Source of the DNA: Oscillospiraceae bacterium
GTDB lineage: Bacteria; Bacillota; Clostridia; Oscillospirales; CAG-272
NCBI GenBank assembly: GCA_015064205.1
Contig: SVSR01000018.1
Location: 1 to 38,643 of the forward strand
Reading direction: 5' to 3'
DNA length: 38,643 bases
Part shown: piece by piece, positions 1 to 6,895 of the stretch
Layout: every line of letters begins with the position of its first letter
How positions within the stretch are numbered: position 1 is the first letter of the stretch
The notes under the pieces: model-generated
The model's database searches: none
Told to the model about the DNA's origin: nothing
The model's input: the letters and a program-made list of their open reading frames with translations, nothing else
Translations under genes and position numbers: made by a program

Positions 1-1622
1 CCCTGTTGAGGCGCTGAAATATCATACATATTAAACATTACTATATCCTGATCCTTAAAGTGGGAAAACCATTTATCAGTAATAGCGTTTTGTGCGATCT
101 TTATTTTGTTTACTTCAGAAGGGTCAACCAATGGTGAGCGAAATGAAATTATATCCTGAGTTCTAAAATTAGCGCTGTATAGTTCATGTTCGTGCAGGCA
201 CCCGGTGGGCTCTGATCCTGCCGCATACTGTAAGTAGCCAAACATATCGCCCACCCCGGTATGATAAAATCCCGAACAGTATATTTTCCCGAGTTTGGCT
301 TCATCGATATATTTTTTTAATTTGCGGTATATGAACTGTTTAACGGCGGGATCTTTGAGCATTGTATCGTTGATTAGTGCGGCCTCAAGATATTTGCTGT
401 CCGGTTCATACCCGTCTGTATCGGTAACGCCCATAAATTTATATGTATAAAATTTTTCGCCCTTAATAATTTTTTTAAAGATCGAAGTTGTGTATTTGGC
501 TAAATTTATTACTTTGCCGTGATTTTGCTCATCAAGGATACTGTACTCTTGTTTTCGGCTATTATAATAGTCAACGTACTTGGGATTCCAAAGGTCTAAG
601 CATTGCAAATACTGAAAATTCATACGGGTATATTTATTTATGTTTTTCAAATTATGGCTGTATTTGCTTATTCCGAGTTTGTAATTATATTTTAATAAAG
701 TATTTGTGTATTCCTCCCATGCGGCATCGCCGTATTTATCCTTGAATATCTTGTGCCCCTTGAACATTGAAGTATTCCAAATACAATCAATATCATCAAC
801 ATGATGTTTTTTACCGTAAACGTCGGTAATAACCTCGTGTCCCCATTCTTTCAGTATTTGCCTGAAGGGAACATATACAGAATATCCCTTTATAAACGGA
901 AGTCTCACTTGTGCTCCTGCTATTTCATAGTCTAGGTTTAACTGTGAGCTGACGATTTTTGAAAATTCATATTCATGGCACCCGCATCCGTCAAAAGGAG
1001 ATATTTTGATATTTTGATATCCTTCTTCTATTTCTCTTGATCTGTATTTTTTTAATTTTCCGCTTTCTTTGTCTGTAAACTCTTTTTCTTTTTGCACAAC
1101 ATATTTTATAAGTTGGTTTTCTAAAGTTTTCTCGTATTCGCCAATTATCACGATATTGGGCATGTAATTTTTAATTAAAGTACACGAGCTAAACGGTAAG
1201 CATCGCTGAGATTCGTATTTGGATATTACACATTCACTTATCCCTATATCCATTTGAGTTATTGTGTACAGTTCATCAAATATTTCATCGCACACAAAGG
1301 CTGTAATTCCATCCTTGCCTTGCGATGCAGATTTGCCAAAACGGGAATAGTGATCGCCGTTATATATAAAACCGTCATTTAAAATTTTGCGAAGAGCATT
1401 TTCCTGATCTGGGTTCTTTTTAGCTACAACAAGAATCATTTCGCTTATATGTTCAGAGGCTTTTCCTCTCAGTCTTTCTATTTGATCAAACAATGGAGAA
1501 TCGCCTTGCTTTATTAAGTATTCCTTTTCTATTTCTTCGTCATGATCTATGTTTACGTTAAAATTTTGTTCGATTAATTCCTTAAGCGGAAGCTTTATAA
1601 GCGTATATTGTATAGTTTTCAT
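1..1622 (-). CDS. RNA-dependent RNA polymerase-like (eukaryotic RdRP / YonO-type) protein, partial
   Basis: The frame is open from an ATG at 1622 to the left edge (540 codons, no stop); the start has GGAG at 1633-1630, 7 nt upstream. I read the protein by hand. Three stretches recall the cellular RdRP family: residues 94-110 (RFGKSASQGKDGITAFV) resemble the FSxSQLRxxxxWxF block of eukaryotic RDRs; residues 211-246 give DGCG then AGAQVR then KG, matching DGxG...SAFQIR...KG; residues 494-537 give FRSPLVDPSEV then DIVMFN, like the segment just before the catalytic DxDGD of RdRP, YonO and RNA polymerase beta-prime. The DxDGD itself would lie just outside the window. The family makes RNA on RNA or DNA templates; bacterial members are rare and mostly in prophages or mobile elements. 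The gene follows an ImmA/XRE pair on the same strand, separated by a terminator. Function here is inferred. Confidence 0.68.
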   Translation of the reverse strand, partial: MKTIQYTLIKLPLKELIEQNFNVNIDHDEEIEKEYLIKQGDSPLFDQIERLRGKASEHISEMILVVAKKNPDQENALRKILNDGFIYNGDHYSRFGKSASQGKDGITAFVCDEIFDELYTITQMDIGISECVISKYESQRCLPFSSCTLIKNYMPNIVIIGEYEKTLENQLIKYVVQKEKEFTDKESGKLKKYRSREIEEGYQNIKISPFDGCGCHEYEFSKIVSSQLNLDYEIAGAQVRLPFIKGYSVYVPFRQILKEWGHEVITDVYGKKHHVDDIDCIWNTSMFKGHKIFKDKYGDAAWEEYTNTLLKYNYKLGISKYSHNLKNINKYTRMNFQYLQCLDLWNPKYVDYYNSRKQEYSILDEQNHGKVINLAKYTTSIFKKIIKGEKFYTYKFMGVTDTDGYEPDSKYLEAALINDTMLKDPAVKQFIYRKLKKYIDEAKLGKIYCSGFYHTGVGDMFGYLQYAAGSEPTGCLHEHELYSANFRTQDIISFRSPLVDPSEVNKIKIAQNAITDKWFSHFKDQDIVMFNMYDISAPQQ

Positions 1623-1713
1623 ATTAATGCTCCTTTATAACCATATGTTAAACGGCGTAAAAATTTTGAATCTATAATATTATTCGTTGTTTGTGATTTG
1701 AATTTTTTTAAAA

Positions 1714-1749
1714 TAAAAAAAGACCGCCTATGTTTTTCATAGGCGATCT
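1714..1749 (-). terminator. Rho-independent terminator after the membrane ImmA-like gene
   Basis: Arms 1721-1732 and 1738-1749 pair over 12 positions (one G-U) around a short loop; on the minus strand the stem is followed by a run of T (1720-1714). It overlaps the stop codon of the gene ending at 1748 and separates it from the RdRP-like gene. The rest of the 1623-1747 spacer shows no convincing promoter. Confidence 0.8.
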
Positions 1750-2638
1750 ACTTAATACATTTTTTGCACGGTTTTACTTTTAAATTATCAATGTCTTTGT
1801 ATGATACCGATATTATGTTTGTTTTATTTTTTACATATTGACAGTCGGCTTTATGATAGTGAGTACCTGACGATGTAATATAAAACTTCTCTTCGTTTTG
1901 ATCGAGAGCTTCTGATTCTTTGGCAATTTCAGTAGTTGCTGTTTCTTCGGTAACAGTTTCTGATTTTTCAATCGTTTCTGATTTTTCGGTAACAGGTTCC
2001 GGAATATTCGATGTTGCTTCAAAATTTTTTGCACGAAACTCTGCCACGGTATATGTAGTTGTTTTTTTAGCTTCGTTGTTTCCGTTTGTATCACGCGTAG
2101 AATTAAAACAGTTGAAACAAATAACAGTCAGAAATGCAATAAAAACTATACCTGCTGATATCAAAATCTTTTTTTGCGATTTAGGCATGTTCTTTTTTAT
2201 TTCGTCCCAATACATTTCAGCCTTGTCTATAGGTAACTGAGATATACTGCTCAGATCTCTTGCAGATTTCACAGTAGAAGGCAGATTCTCTATTGGCGCC
2301 GCTAATATACATGCAAGCAGATCCGCTTCGATCTCATTTTGGGGAGAGTCGTCCTCGTGACCCAAAAGGTAATGCGCAATTTCATGAAATATATAAAAAT
2401 TACAATACCTGGTATTACTGTTAAAATATAAAGTTGTTTTTTTATTTGAATCAATGCTTAAGAAAGCCGGTGAATTATATAGCGGAGTCATTTTACCGTT
2501 ATAATCTATCTCGCATTGTTTTTCTGTCTTAAATGGAATATGTAATTGATTTAACAATAAGAATGCGTTTGAAGGAAGATCCCCTTTCAAACGTATATGC
2601 GGTTGTGCAATTTTTTTTAGTTCGTTATAATATTTCAT
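1748..2638 (-). CDS. Membrane-anchored ImmA/IrrE-type metallopeptidase with C-terminal Cys/His motif
   Basis: This 296-residue protein has a zinc-peptidase motif HEIAH at residues 85-89 with acidic residues at 102-106 (EIEAD) as the likely third ligand, as in ImmA/IrrE proteases that cut or activate XRE repressors. A hydrophobic membrane helix follows at about 157-176, then a Ser/Thr/Glu-rich linker (about 190-250) and a small C-terminal domain with HYHKADC (260-266) and CKKC (291-294), the spacing seen in metal-binding modules of some secreted or membrane nucleases and surface proteins. The peptidase would be cytoplasmic and the Cys/His module outside. Its start overlaps the end of the XRE gene by 14 nt, so the two are translationally coupled. 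The fused membrane and sensor-like tail is unusual for ImmA, which is normally soluble. Confidence 0.8.
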   Translation of the reverse strand: MKYYNELKKIAQPHIRLKGDLPSNAFLLLNQLHIPFKTEKQCEIDYNGKMTPLYNSPAFLSIDSNKKTTLYFNSNTRYCNFYIFHEIAHYLLGHEDDSPQNEIEADLLACILAAPIENLPSTVKSARDLSSISQLPIDKAEMYWDEIKKNMPKSQKKILISAGIVFIAFLTVICFNCFNSTRDTNGNNEAKKTTTYTVAEFRAKNFEATSNIPEPVTEKSETIEKSETVTEETATTEIAKESEALDQNEEKFYITSSGTHYHKADCQYVKNKTNIISVSYKDIDNLKVKPCKKCIK

Positions 2639-2975
2639 CGAAATCTTGTTTAAGTTCTTTGTGAGTCAGACCGTACATGTAGATAAGAACCTTTTCTTTG
2701 TCCTTAACTGTCAGCTCATCCCAAATAGAGATAAAGATAGATTTGCTGTTTGCTTCGTCTTGGAATAATTCGTCGTCAAAAAAATCCGCAACCGTTATTC
2801 CAAATGCATTGCAAATTTTATCAATAGTATACAGAGATGGCATGTTTGTTTCTTTTCGTATTGTTTTTAATGTTGATTGTTGGAAACCCGATTCTTTTGA
2901 GAGGCGATAATAACTCCAGTTTCGTTGTTTACATAACTGTTTTATCCTCTCATTGATTGATTTAATATCCATCAT
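2625..2975 (-). CDS. XRE-family HTH transcriptional regulator, partner of the ImmA-like peptidase
   Basis: The protein has 116 residues, with an XRE/Cro helix-turn-helix at about residues 7-62; the recognition-helix region reads GFQQSTLKTIRKE. The C-terminal half, about residues 63-116, is acidic with no recognised domain. It is followed by the peptidase gene in overlapping frames, the usual ImmR-ImmA arrangement in which the peptidase inactivates the repressor. A 12-bp perfect inverted repeat just upstream (2999-3035) is a good candidate for its own operator. The target set is unknown; it may control the peptidase and itself rather than the divergent operon, whose operators are of a different type. 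Confidence 0.88.
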   Translation of the reverse strand: MMDIKSINERIKQLCKQRNWSYYRLSKESGFQQSTLKTIRKETNMPSLYTIDKICNAFGITVADFFDDELFQDEANSKSIFISIWDELTVKDKEKVLIYMYGLTHKELKQDFDEIL

Positions 2976-2998
2976 ACGTTCTTTCCGTCTATTAATAC

Positions 2999-3035
2999 AT
3001 TTATCTGTAACAAAATATAACTCTTACAGATAAAT
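2999..3035. promoter_or_regulatory. 12-bp perfect inverted repeat, candidate XRE operator
   Basis: Arms 2999-3010 (ATTTATCTGTAA) and 3024-3035 are perfect inverted complements separated by 13 bp, directly upstream of the XRE gene that begins at 2975. A TATAAT on the minus strand (3043-3038) adjoins the repeat, but no good -35 accompanies it. The arm spacing suits a dimer contacting two successive turns. It lacks a T-tail, so a terminator is less likely. Confidence 0.5.
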
Positions 3036-3116
3036 TTATTATACACTATATCCAAAAAATTTATTAGTATACAATAAATCAACTATTTAGTGTTATATTT
3101 TTAATTAGACTTTGAA

Positions 3117-3158
3117 AATAGAAATATCCATGTCTTTATCGACATGGATATTTCTATT
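3117..3158 (-). terminator. Strong hairpin after the island repressor gene
   Basis: A perfect 18-bp stem (3117-3134 with 3141-3158) has a 6-nt loop. It starts 9 nt beyond the stop of the repressor gene ending at 3168. The U-tract on the minus strand is short (TTTTC within the flank), so termination may rely on stem strength. The spacer 2976-3167 holds only this hairpin and the 2999-3035 inverted repeat. Confidence 0.65.
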
Positions 3159-3167
3159 GGATATTTA

Positions 3168-3503
3168 TTATTCCTCGCTCCAGGATTTCAACATACTTAT
3201 TAATATTTCAAGTTTTTCATCAGGAATTTCAGCTGAATCAATAAGTGATTTCAACTCGGATTTTTTTTCGGAAGCATTGTAATATAATTTGGTTTCCGTG
3301 TTTAAATCGTCAAATCCTAACAGATAGTCAACAGATACATTAAACAAGGTAGCCAACTGAATCAGCATATTATTATCCGGGGTCCGCCTGCCTTGTTCGT
3401 AAAGTCCTATTGATGCGGGGGTAATCCCCAGTTTTTTTCCCAATTCTTCTTGTGTAAGACCGAATTGTTTTCTTAGTAAACGTAATCTTTGATGAAATTT
3501 CAT
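3168..3503 (-). CDS. Phage-type XRE/Cro-CI repressor controlling the island switch
   Basis: The protein has 111 residues. An HTH_3 domain spans residues 5-60, with LTQEELGKKLGITPASIGLYEQ and a following GRRTP typical of soluble phage and ICE repressors; the hydrophobic stretch VDYLLG at about 58-63 closes the domain. The C-terminal half is acidic and probably dimerises. It is transcribed from a consensus promoter (3564-3536) whose spacer holds a 13-bp palindrome, and the same palindrome occupies the same place in the divergent promoter at 3632-3660. It is therefore the best candidate to repress both itself and the rightward operon. The ATG at 3503 follows AGGTGG. Confidence 0.9.
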   Translation of the reverse strand: MKFHQRLRLLRKQFGLTQEELGKKLGITPASIGLYEQGRRTPDNNMLIQLATLFNVSVDYLLGFDDLNTETKLYYNASEKKSELKSLIDSAEIPDEKLEILISMLKSWSEE

Positions 3504-3535
3504 ATAAAATCCACCTTATAATAACTATTTTTATC

Positions 3536-3564
3536 ATTATAATACAAAACGTATGAATTGTCAA
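3536..3564 (-). promoter_or_regulatory. Consensus promoter of the island repressor
   Basis: On the minus strand, TTGACA (3564-3559), a 17-bp spacer and TATAAT (3541-3536) match the sigma-A consensus perfectly. The operator 3542-3554 abuts the -10 hexamer, so bound repressor should block it. Confidence 0.85.
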
Positions 3565-3631
3565 TGATGTTATCACGCAAACATACATTTTGTATAATTT
3601 GCACAAAGTCGAAAAAAGTAAAAAAATGTTC

Positions 3632-3660
3632 TTGACAAACTATACGAAGCGTATTATAAT
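3632..3660 (+). promoter_or_regulatory. Consensus promoter of the rightward island operon
   Basis: TTGACA (3632-3637), 17 bp and TATAAT (3655-3660) are perfect consensus elements. Operator 3642-3654 fills the spacer next to the -10. The promoter should drive the small HTH-like gene at 3706 and probably the three genes after it. Confidence 0.88.
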
Positions 3661-3705
3661 TTACATATCAAAACAAAATGTATAGATATTGCAGGGGAGA
3701 TCAAT

Positions 3706-3876
3706 ATGACATTGGAGAATTTAATTAGAGAGTTTTTGGGGGTAAGTATTGAGCGCATTTCGGATCATGTAGGGCTTTCCTATTATAAAATGAGTCAGAT
3801 GCTAAACGGAGAGATAGAGATGCCCGAGGATATTAGAGAAAAAATCAAAATTTTTTTGCTCAGTAACTATACATAA
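3706..3876 (+). CDS. Small HTH-like protein, first gene of the island operon (56 aa)
   Basis: An ATG at 3706 is preceded by AGGGGAGA (3692-3699), and the frame closes at TAA 3874-3876. The 56 residues begin MTLENLIREFLG; residues 15-36 (IERISDHVGLSYYKMSQM, then LNG) look like a compact helix-turn-helix followed by an acidic stretch. Its position as the first gene behind an operator-controlled promoter, opposite a repressor, is where phages keep Cro and ICEs keep excisionase-like proteins. That role is inference from position and size; no family match can be claimed by eye. An operator copy overlaps its stop codon. Confidence 0.7.
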   Translation: MTLENLIREFLGVSIERISDHVGLSYYKMSQMLNGEIEMPEDIREKIKIFLLSNYT

Positions 3877-3916
3877 TGTATATAAGGATCCGGAAATATT
3901 ATAACGAGAGGGTATT

Positions 3917-4447
3917 ATGGGTAAATGGGTAGATTATTATTGTAGTAATAACAATAAACGTTTGAAAGTTTTGATAAATCATGTTTTGAGTGTGCATTTT
4001 GCTTGGGTACCGTTGATGGAGTATGATGATTTTTATTCACTGGGAGCTCAAATTGTTTGGGAGTGTGAGGAGGATTTTGATGAAAATAAGAAAGCTAAAT
4101 TTGAAACATACTTGTATTCTTGCCTTACAAAAAGAATTAAGGATAGAATAACATACTTGAATCGTCAAAAAAGGAATTGTGAAGGTAATATATCATTGGA
4201 TCAGTTATTATCCGACGAAGATATTTATGTTACAGATGGATCTTTTTCAGAACATGAAATTGATGTAAACATATTAAACTATCTTAAATCATTAACAAAA
4301 ATGCAGCGAACACTTGCCTTGATGATAATGAACGGATATTCCCAAAGTGATATTAAAGAAATTTTGAATTTGTCGGATAAAAAATACAGTATGATGTTTC
4401 GAATGATGAAAACACATGAAAAAACCGAGCTTTTGCTACCACTCTAG
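3917..4447 (+). CDS. Sigma-70-like (ECF/phage-type) sigma factor-like protein
   Basis: The protein has 176 residues. Residues about 25-85 look like sigma region 2: an aromatic and acidic N-terminal part, then KFETYLYSCLTKRIKDRI, the helix normally next to DNA melting residues, followed by a basic NRQKR. Residues about 120-168 look like region 4: LTKMQRTLALMIMNGYSQSDIKEILNLS is a helix-turn-helix with the usual order of helices. Mobile elements of Clostridia often carry such short sigma-like proteins. The gene follows the small HTH gene by 40 nt, and the DUF262 Shine-Dalgarno begins within a few bases of its stop codon. Whether it works with host RNA polymerase or only resembles a sigma factor is unknown. 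Confidence 0.72.
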   Translation: MGKWVDYYCSNNNKRLKVLINHVLSVHFAWVPLMEYDDFYSLGAQIVWECEEDFDENKKAKFETYLYSCLTKRIKDRITYLNRQKRNCEGNISLDQLLSDEDIYVTDGSFSEHEIDVNILNYLKSLTKMQRTLALMIMNGYSQSDIKEILNLSDKKYSMMFRMMKTHEKTELLLPL

Positions 4448-4459
4448 TTGGAGGAGTTT

Positions 4460-5587
4460 ATGTTAGTTGATGAAAATAAACTTACAATAGAAATGTTAAT
4501 AAAAAAGATTAATAATAAAAATATTAGATTTGACCATCCTCTTCAAAGGGGAAACGAGCAGTGGTCTAAATTAATGATAGGAAATCTAATATCAGATATT
4601 TTGCAGGGAAATCCAATACCGGATTTAATTTTTGCCGAACAAAAGATAGGCGATCACTCTATTATTTGGAATATTGATGGAAAACAGAGATGTATGGGAG
4701 TTAGGTTATTTGTATCTGATAAATATACGATTTCAAATAATATTACCCGTTATATGCTCGAATATCCAGTAATAACTTTAGATCATAGAGAGACAATTCA
4801 CACAGATCAAATAGGTAACCCGATTTGCAACATAAAAAAATTTGATATAAGAGGGAAAAAGTTTAAAGATTTACCCGGGGAATTACAGCAACGCTTTTTG
4901 AATTTTTGTTTTGGGGCTGTTAATTATTATGATTGTTCCCATGAAGACATATCGTATCATATAGGGAGATATAACGAAGGCAGACCTATGACCAAATCGC
5001 AAAAGGGCATGGCTCATCTTGGCGTACCGCTTTCATTAACTGTTAAAAAAATTTCAGCAATGTCTTTTTTTGTAGATGCAGTAGGTAATTATACTCCGGG
5101 TCAATTTAAAAACGGAACGATATACAGAATTATAGTTGAATCAATAATAATTACAAGATTTCCGGATAATTGGTCAAAAGAATATGAAAAAAACTGTAAA
5201 TTCCTAAAAAGCAATGTCAAAACCGAAGATATAGAATTCTTCAAGAACTTGGTTAAAAGACTTGAAAAATGTATTGATGATAGGGTGGGGGAGATTTTTA
5301 ATGCTAAATATAGCTTTTTGTGGTTCGGTTTATTTTCAAAATTTATTGTTTTGGGATTAAAGGACAAACATTTTAATGATTTTATGATTCAACTGGCTGA
5401 CGGTATGAAAGTAAAGAAAAATAATGAGATGACCGGAATTTGCAAAACAGATATAGATGGATTAAATTTTGAAACTTTATTAAAAAACAGTTCAACAAAA
5501 GATAAAAAAATAGTTTTTGACAGATTAGATCATTTGGAAAAACTAATGCGCAGATATTTTATGTTGAATAATTACTATAAAAGATGA
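4460..5587 (+). CDS. DUF262 (ParB/sulfiredoxin-fold, GmrS-like) domain protein
   Basis: The ATG at 4460 is chosen because GGAGG (4450-4454) lies 5 bp upstream; a TTG at 4448 would start inside that site. The protein has 375 residues. The DUF262 signature is clear: LQRGNEQWS (28-36), a region equivalent to LIxDILxGxPIP at 43-54, and DGKQR (73-77), the nucleotide-binding motif of this fold. FKDLPGELQQRF (about 135-146) and RYNEGRPMTKSQ (170-181) match the later conserved blocks. DUF262 proteins include GmrS of the modification-dependent enzyme GmrSD and many anti-phage genes. The C-terminal half (200-375) has no visible HNH or DUF1524 motif, so nuclease activity is not supported. It is in an operon with the sigma-like gene. 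Confidence 0.82.
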   Translation: MLVDENKLTIEMLIKKINNKNIRFDHPLQRGNEQWSKLMIGNLISDILQGNPIPDLIFAEQKIGDHSIIWNIDGKQRCMGVRLFVSDKYTISNNITRYMLEYPVITLDHRETIHTDQIGNPICNIKKFDIRGKKFKDLPGELQQRFLNFCFGAVNYYDCSHEDISYHIGRYNEGRPMTKSQKGMAHLGVPLSLTVKKISAMSFFVDAVGNYTPGQFKNGTIYRIIVESIIITRFPDNWSKEYEKNCKFLKSNVKTEDIEFFKNLVKRLEKCIDDRVGEIFNAKYSFLWFGLFSKFIVLGLKDKHFNDFMIQLADGMKVKKNNEMTGICKTDIDGLNFETLLKNSSTKDKKIVFDRLDHLEKLMRRYFMLNNYYKR

Positions 5588-5609
5588 GTACAAAAGGGAG
5601 ATCGATTGT

Positions 5610-6083
5610 ATGATAAAAAAATACGGATGTAAAAGTGCCGGGAATAAAAATACTACATATAGCATAGGGGAGTGGATATATGGAATACAGCTAACAGGGA
5701 AAAATTTAAGCGTGGCAGGTTTCAAGTATTTGGGGCAGTGCGGAAAATATATAATCTGTTGCAGTGAATATGAATTCTGTAAAAACAATTTTAACAAGCA
5801 ATTAAGAATCATGTATGAGGAAAGCGTTAAGGAAAGAGGAGTGAGTCTTAATTTTTTAATTAAAGAATTTACGTTTAAAAGCCGAAAGGATGCATATGAC
5901 AAACTAGCTCGGTTAAACAAGCCGAATGAAAAAAGAATAAAAAATTACAAAAGAATCATTAAACATATGCATAGTAAAGAAGAAACCGTAATTATAATAG
6001 AAAATATTCTTTGCAAATTAACATATTGTAAAGAATGCGGTAAAGTTTATAAAATAAAACTTCCTGAAATATCAGTTCAGTAA
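5610..6083 (+). CDS. Unrecognised island protein with C-terminal CxxC
   Basis: I do not recognise this 157-residue protein. It is basic (many Lys and Arg), begins after AAAGGGAG about 9-10 nt upstream, and has Cys residues in the middle (QCGKYIICC at about 48-56) and near the end (YCKECGKVYKI, about 139-149), which looks like half a zinc ribbon. Residues 75-105 are charged and helical. It follows the DUF262 gene by 22 nt and shares its AT-rich codon use, so it is probably the last gene of the island operon. Genes to the right have a different composition and their own promoter. Confidence 0.7.
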   Translation: MIKKYGCKSAGNKNTTYSIGEWIYGIQLTGKNLSVAGFKYLGQCGKYIICCSEYEFCKNNFNKQLRIMYEESVKERGVSLNFLIKEFTFKSRKDAYDKLARLNKPNEKRIKNYKRIIKHMHSKEETVIIIENILCKLTYCKECGKVYKIKLPEISVQ

Positions 6084-6113
6084 TTGCGTGTGAAAATATA
6101 CTTAATATATACA

Positions 6114-6142
6114 TTGACTTTTATATTTTATTGTGATACCAT
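6114..6142 (+). promoter_or_regulatory. Promoter of the DUF4886 gene (extended -10)
   Basis: TTGACT (6114-6119), 17 bp and TACCAT (6137-6142), with a TGA extension directly before the -10, precede an ATG at 6171 that has AAGGAG (6158-6163). This argues against the upstream in-frame TTG at 6084, which would put coding sequence across the promoter. Confidence 0.6.
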
Positions 6143-6170
6143 GTTAACAACGATCTTAAGGAGAAAGACA

Positions 6171-6887
6171 ATGGAAGTTCTGTTTATAGGCAATAGCTTC
6201 TCTGACGATGCATCTGCATATCTTCACTCTGTTGCAAAGGCGGACGGAGTTAAAATAAATGCGGTAAATCTATACATAGGCGGTTGTACACTTGAGGAGC
6301 ATTACAGGTGTATGCTTGGTGAAAAAGCAAATTATCAACTTGAAGTAAACGGTGTTATGACGGGATTTAAGGTTACTTTAAAAGAGGCTCTTTTGAACAG
6401 AAGCTGGGACTATGTTTCCTTTCAGCAGGCAAGCCATGTATCAAACAGATTTGATACGTATATTCCCTATCTTAGCGAGCTTTCTGCATACGTCAAAAAG
6501 CTTGCACCAAAGGCAAAGCAGATAATTCATCAGACCTGGGCCTATGAAGAGGGAAGCGACAGGCTTAAAAGCCTCATGGGATACTCATGTCAGGCAGATA
6601 TGTTCAAAGATGTAAAAGAGGCGTATAACAAAGCAAAATCTCTTATATCTGCAGATAAGATCATTAAGTCGGGCGAGCTTTTTCAGTTGCTTATAAAAGA
6701 GGGAATAAGTCCTGTTCACCGCGACACGTTTCACGCTTCGTACGGTATCGGAAGGTACGCGCTTGCTCTTTTATGGTATAAGCAATTGACCGGGAATGAT
6801 GTGATTGATAATGCTTTTTCGGATTTTGATGAAGAGATCTGCAAGTGTGATATACAAAATATAAAAGAATGTGTTATGAAAATATAG
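6171..6887 (+). CDS. DUF4886-family SGNH-hydrolase-like protein
   Basis: The 238 residues start MEVLFIGNSFSDDASAYL, with the block I Ser in GNSFS. NLYIGGCTLEEH (33-44) is the second family block, WDYVSFQQAS (79-88) the third, and HRDTFHAS (183-190) supplies the late Asp and His. These are the conserved blocks of DUF4886, a branch of the SGNH/GDSL esterases. No signal peptide is visible, so it should be cytoplasmic. The natural substrate of this family is not established. The gene is monocistronic: it has its own promoter at 6114 and a terminator at 6896. It is the first gene with the GC content and codon use of the chromosomal backbone. Confidence 0.82.
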   Translation: MEVLFIGNSFSDDASAYLHSVAKADGVKINAVNLYIGGCTLEEHYRCMLGEKANYQLEVNGVMTGFKVTLKEALLNRSWDYVSFQQASHVSNRFDTYIPYLSELSAYVKKLAPKAKQIIHQTWAYEEGSDRLKSLMGYSCQADMFKDVKEAYNKAKSLISADKIIKSGELFQLLIKEGISPVHRDTFHASYGIGRYALALLWYKQLTGNDVIDNAFSDFDEEICKCDIQNIKECVMKI

Positions 6888-6895
6888 AAGCCAAG

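Larger units (their letters stand above)
3542..3881. promoter_or_regulatory. Array of five 13-bp operators (ATACR-N3-YGTAT)
   Basis: The sites are 3542-3554 (ATACAAAACGTAT), 3583-3595 (ATACATTTTGTAT), 3642-3654 (ATACGAAGCGTAT), 3671-3683 (AAACAAAATGTAT, weaker) and 3869-3881 (ATACATAATGTAT). Three of them (3583, 3642 and 3869) are perfect palindromes about a 3-bp centre. Two lie in promoter spacers immediately upstream of the -10 boxes, one lies between the promoters, one in the leader of the rightward transcript, and one overlaps the stop codon of the 56-residue gene. The layout resembles the operator regions of temperate phages. Confidence 0.7.

Noticed and set aside
488-745. Plus-strand 85-codon frame inside the left-end gene
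   Set aside because: It lies antisense to the long RdRP-like frame, has no ribosome site, and its composition (many Cys, Tyr, Leu) is that of a shadow frame.
1831-2240. Alternative frames within the membrane ImmA-like gene (1831-2094 minus, 1920-2240 plus)
   Set aside because: Both are low-complexity shadows of the Ser/Thr/Glu linker region; the ImmA frame has motifs, a membrane helix and coupling to the XRE gene.
6084-6170. Upstream TTG start for the DUF4886 protein
   Set aside because: It would place coding sequence over the TTGACT-17-TACCAT promoter and add a non-family leader; ATG 6171 has AAGGAG and begins at the family motif.
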